46,849 nucleotides of DNA from Perkinsus olseni (Eukaryota; Perkinsozoa; Perkinsida). Positions 44,101 through 46,849 of the stretch are shown piece after piece. The notes under the pieces are model-generated. The model searched no databases. It was not told the DNA's origin and was given only the letters and a program-made list of their open reading frames with translations. The position numbers were made by a program, and so were the translations under genes. Positions within the stretch are counted from its first letter, which is position 1, and each line of letters starts with the position of its first letter. Location of the stretch: the NCBI GenBank assembly GCA_013115125.1, contig JABANN010000256.1:1-46849 (forward strand), written 5' to 3'.

Positions 44101-44220
44101 TACGTGTCTTATTGTCCTCGGACAGGGGTGGTGGCTCAGACTTGTGACTCGGGTGTCTTCGCGTTGCAACTGAAGCCACTGAGCCGGCCGGGGGGGGCGG
44201 GCCTGATGCTGCATCATTGA
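41153..44220 (+). CDS. WD40 beta-propeller protein
   Basis: Starts MSTVPTDECRNNPATAPRQM, with a Ser-rich N-terminal part. Exon 1 (41153-41288), a 46-nt intron, exon 2 (41335-41475), a 337-nt intron and exon 3 (41813-41914) join in frame to give a clear WD unit: DPITSVHIGEWGLAAGTMLG then KVWYYSLELDERIPLAGF. Later exons give VYATVGDSCAKIFDT (42.55 kb), KYVVQRQNKVAIVFPG (42.7 kb), HLVFVSEGRNLCIYDFRSKK (43.65 kb) and DDFVSVDTRGEVRLWNATEG (43.85 kb), each ending in a WD-like blade strand. The end is SGVFALQLKPLSRPGGAG .. stop TGA at 44218-44220. The exon between 41.9 and 42.4 kb is unresolved, and the ATG at 42436 could start a separate gene. The long intron near 43.1-43.55 kb holds a minisatellite. 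I cannot name the ortholog. Confidence 0.6.
43144..43531. repeat. 43-bp tandem minisatellite inside an intron
   Basis: Unit AGGGTGTACTCTCTAGGGCC .. ACCACCG, 43 bp. Copies start at 43144, 43187 (cut by the gap), 43317, 43360, 43403, 43446 and 43489; most are identical, with single changes in two and a diverged last end. The exon before ends near LGQLSWLWT followed by a GTAACTC donor, and the next exon starts after CTCTTAG near 43573, so the array is intronic. 43 is not a multiple of three, in line with non-coding. Confidence 0.9.
43217..43316. other. Assembly gap (100 N)
   Basis: A run of exactly 100 N inside the 43-bp minisatellite; probably a placeholder, so true copy number is unknown. Confidence 0.95.
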
Positions 44221-44694
44221 AGTTTCCCTTTTGTACCAACTGCTGCATAACGACATTACTGACACCATTAAGAGTATCACCGATAGGCGTGTTAGTGTTG
44301 GTAGGCGGTCAATTTACGGTAGGCTAGCGGGCCACGACCGTAAACGGGCGAGGACGATGGGGAGACCGCGGCGCTGTGATGCTGCTATCACCATCCAGTC
44401 TGGCTCTGGATCCGTTTCGGCAAATTACGGCAAATTTTCCGATGCGGAAATTTTTCGTGGGACAGTTTATTCTCATCGCCCGTCTATCCGTCGTTAGAAT
44501 CGTGTAAGAGTTCCCGATATACTCGCTTGAGGAGGAGCAGTGCGCTCGTGCGTTAAGTGCCATCTGGAGAGGGTCATTGTATGTCACCCGGAGGCCATTA
44601 GGGACCCTTCACGTAGCAAACCTGCGCGGTGGGCCGGACTAGCCTTGTCACCCACTGCAGTGTTCTTTTGGTTTTACTACCTGGTGTAGAGGCC

Positions 44695-46849
44695 ATGTCT
44701 AGGGACCCGAGTGCTAGGGTTGGCAGATGGTTTAGAGAGGTAGTCGGCTTGCTGCTGCGGCGGCTGTAGGACACCCGTCTTTAGAGGATCTACTGGCCTC
44801 GCACCTCCATCGGCTCCGTGGCTGAGGAAGGGCCCGTCCACGCTATGGGAGGCTACGCTAGAAGGGGGTCTAGGACGGGAGAACCCGAAGATGAGGAGAT
44901 GTAGTCCCTCGACTGCCTTCCGAGCAGACAGCTGTGCCCGGCAGGGTCAGGCTGCAGTACCCCACCTCGCACAGCAACCTGTCTTCATTGAACCTTGGTG
45001 ATGCTCCGTCGTGGTACTTAGAAGGAGCCCCGCCGCAGCCGATAGAGGAGAGGGTGGAGGTAGCTGTTCACGGCCACTGGGGGAGGGGGTACTTGTGTTG
45101 ATCAGGCTCAACCTGGTACCGAACGCTTGACTGTCCGGGGTAGCGGGAAGGTAGGCCAGCGTTGTCGGCCGGGTAGATGATACGCATCCGTTAGGACGGA
45201 GAAGCCTACTGTGAGAGGGCCTTGAGGGCGGCCCTTGGAGACCCCTCGAACTTGGCCCCGGTTTCCCCTTACCTGCCACAGAGAGCTCTCTCCCCTCTCC
45301 CGGTGCAGTCCAGTGGAATCCGGCATGGCAGATATCAAGGCTTCATATTCTCAGCTTCGTCCGTCCTCGGTGGGAGGGACCCCAGCATCGGCCGTGTCGC
45401 AACAATCCCCGGGCCGTGTGGTTGTGAGGTAGGCCCTCCTTATGAGGGAGGATACGCAGCTTGCCTCGTGCCTTCAGGAGAGTCATTCGTCATGTTAGCC
45501 CCATCAGTGTCGTGAGAGGCTCCAGCGTTGGCACCCCGGCGTCAGCTAGTGACCAGGTCCTTTACAGAGGTCAGTTCGCCGGTTGTGTGAGGCGTCTCTA
45601 TCGGGCAGCCACTCCTTAGTGCCACCAATGCCCATGGACGTGGAGGGTGAGGGGTGCCTGTCTTATGCCAGCGTTGGGGCGAGGGCAAGGTCTCCGAGTC
45701 CGATGAGGCGAGTGGTATCAGTTCGAGGAGGCAGCCCGCAGACAGCAGGGATGAGATTGCGCAGTCCGGAGAGAGCGCCGAGTTCTCGCACCCTGGACCG
45801 CTCGGCCGGAGGGGGGCCCGGTTACAGTGGAGCTCAGGAGAGGACAGAGGGCAGGGCGATGGGCAGCAGCCTTGCTGCCGTGGAGGCCGTGGAGGGGCGG
45901 TACGGTAGTGATAGTAGAGGCTACGATGCTGCTGCGCAGTGTGAAGGAGGTCATGAGACGAAGGGAGGGGCTCTAGGGGAGAGGCTGACCGTGCGCGACG
46001 CTGCCTCTAGTACGGCTGCCTCGATCGGCAGGAGCCCTCACAGCTACTCCAACCCGTAAGGCGGTTGGTCGTCATCGTTCAGTTGGTAATCGACCGTGCT
46101 ACGAAGGCTCCTCCCATAGGTATCGTCGGGTTATAGCTGAAGCTCCCCAAGAGCTAGTGGAAGGCTCAGGTGGGCAGCCTTTTCTGTATTGCTAGGGATG
46201 CTCTACGTCAGAGGCGGAGACGGCGAGGGATGGGCAGCAGGCTCAGGGCCGACCGCCGAGAGCTCAATCAGCTGCTCGCCTTCCTCGACAGCAGTGGCCC
46301 GGCGAGGAGGAGGAGGAGGAGGAGGTACCGGTCTGGGAGGGAAGGGTCGCTAGAAGGGTTGATTCAGGAGGGCTTGGATGGTGACAGGAATTCGGTGGAC
46401 GATGTTGTGGAGGCACTGCAGGACGAAGGAGAGCCCGAGACCTTAGAGGTGGCTTGGCCGACTGCTGAGCCTGTCGTCCATCGCCGCTCAGGAATTGCCC
46501 TCTACCCGACAGGCCTCCCCCAGGCAGGCCGGCCAGCGACGGGTGGGTCCGGTAGAGCGGCCACCATCAGAGGCGGCTTCTTCAGGAGTCTGCTGAGTCC
46601 CTGGTCAGCAACACGTTGGGGTCCTTGTCCTCTTCCGAGCCCTCCATCCTCTCTGCTGTGGGCTGGTGGGCAGTCTACCTCCACTGGCCGAATCGCTCAC
46701 TGCCATCCCGTCTCAGTGACGATCGTCCGACGAGGGCTGTACCAGTTACTACCGAAACCCAAACGGATGACCTAGGGGGCCGTAGGGATGATGGTGGGGG
46801 TGTCACCCCCGGTGAAGAGGCCCCAGCTCGGAGCCCACCGGTGAAGGCG
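44695..46849 (+). CDS. Ser/Arg/Pro/Gly-rich, probably disordered protein (3' end beyond window)
   Basis: Candidate start MSRDPSARVGRWFRE at 44695. An intron of about 45 nt joins to RIYWPRTSIGSVAEEGPVHA and a second short one (GTAGTCC..GACAG) to CARQGQAAVPHLAQQ. Further exons are guesses: 45.3-45.43 kb reads MADIKASYSQLRPSSVGGTP, and 45.5 kb has a second SSVGTPASAS, so a short motif is repeated. 45.6-46.06 kb reads as Gly/Ser/Arg-rich (MRRVVSVRGGSPQ ..). A GAGGAGGAG run lies near 46310. No domain recognised and no stop that I trust before the window end. The frame is uncertain because GC-rich sequence keeps several frames open. Confidence 0.35.

Noticed and set aside
1-46849. LTR or other retroelements, CRISPR arrays, rRNA genes
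   Set aside because: No reverse transcriptase, integrase or capsid motifs, no long terminal repeats, no regularly spaced short palindromic repeats with unique spacers, and no rRNA-like conserved stretches were seen.

Overview
The window reads as nuclear DNA of a compact-genome alveolate protist, most likely Perkinsus or a close relative. Genes are broken by many short GT-AG introns, mostly 31-68 nt where I could follow the frame. The genes include a flagellar transport subunit (IFT139), a TOG-domain microtubule polymerase, and a plant-type ferredoxin-NADP+ reductase whose leader looks like a complex-plastid targeting sequence. A non-photosynthetic relict plastid plus flagellated zoospores fits Perkinsus. 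The species call is inference.

Layout: 1-4.07 kb holds a small secreted Cys-rich peptide gene and a region with an inverted repeat and a 117-bp direct repeat. A calpain-like gene whose catalytic triad appears replaced lies at about 4.07-6.4 kb (+). A second peptide locus is near 7.8 kb (+). IFT139 fills 8.92-16.02 kb (-). Next comes a tandem segmental duplication (about 15.85-18.13 and 18.13-20.35 kb). Each copy holds a piece of the IFT139 5' end and a Cys-rich peptide gene; the second copy is decayed and carries a 67-bp near-perfect palindrome. An XMAP215/MOR1-type gene covers 20.66-25.02 kb (-). Three more peptide genes lie at 25.4, 26.8 and 28.5 kb (-). A 179-bp satellite interrupted by an assembly gap sits near 29.4 kb. 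FNR occupies 30.62-32.78 kb (-) and I could rebuild its 11 exons. The + strand from 33.6 kb carries a GAT-like/coiled-coil/Sfi1-like region (one or two genes, to about 40.9 kb), a WD40 gene (41.15-44.22 kb) with an intronic 43-bp minisatellite and a second gap, and a Ser/Arg/Pro-rich gene running off the end.

The most unusual content is the peptide family: seven related loci on both strands. They share a signal peptide ending in a P-x-V-[N/H/D]-[G/A] motif, a basic Leu-Arg motif, a C-x2-C-x2/3-C ... C-x-C core, and in most members a 5' splice site at or just after the last codon. Several short sequence words recur exactly in introns in both orientations, which hints at a mobile or intron-creating element.

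The housekeeping genes do not form a pathway, but three of them (IFT139, XMAP215, Sfi1-like) concern microtubules, basal bodies or flagella. All exon models were made by eye from reading frames and known family patterns. No alignment or transcript data were available.
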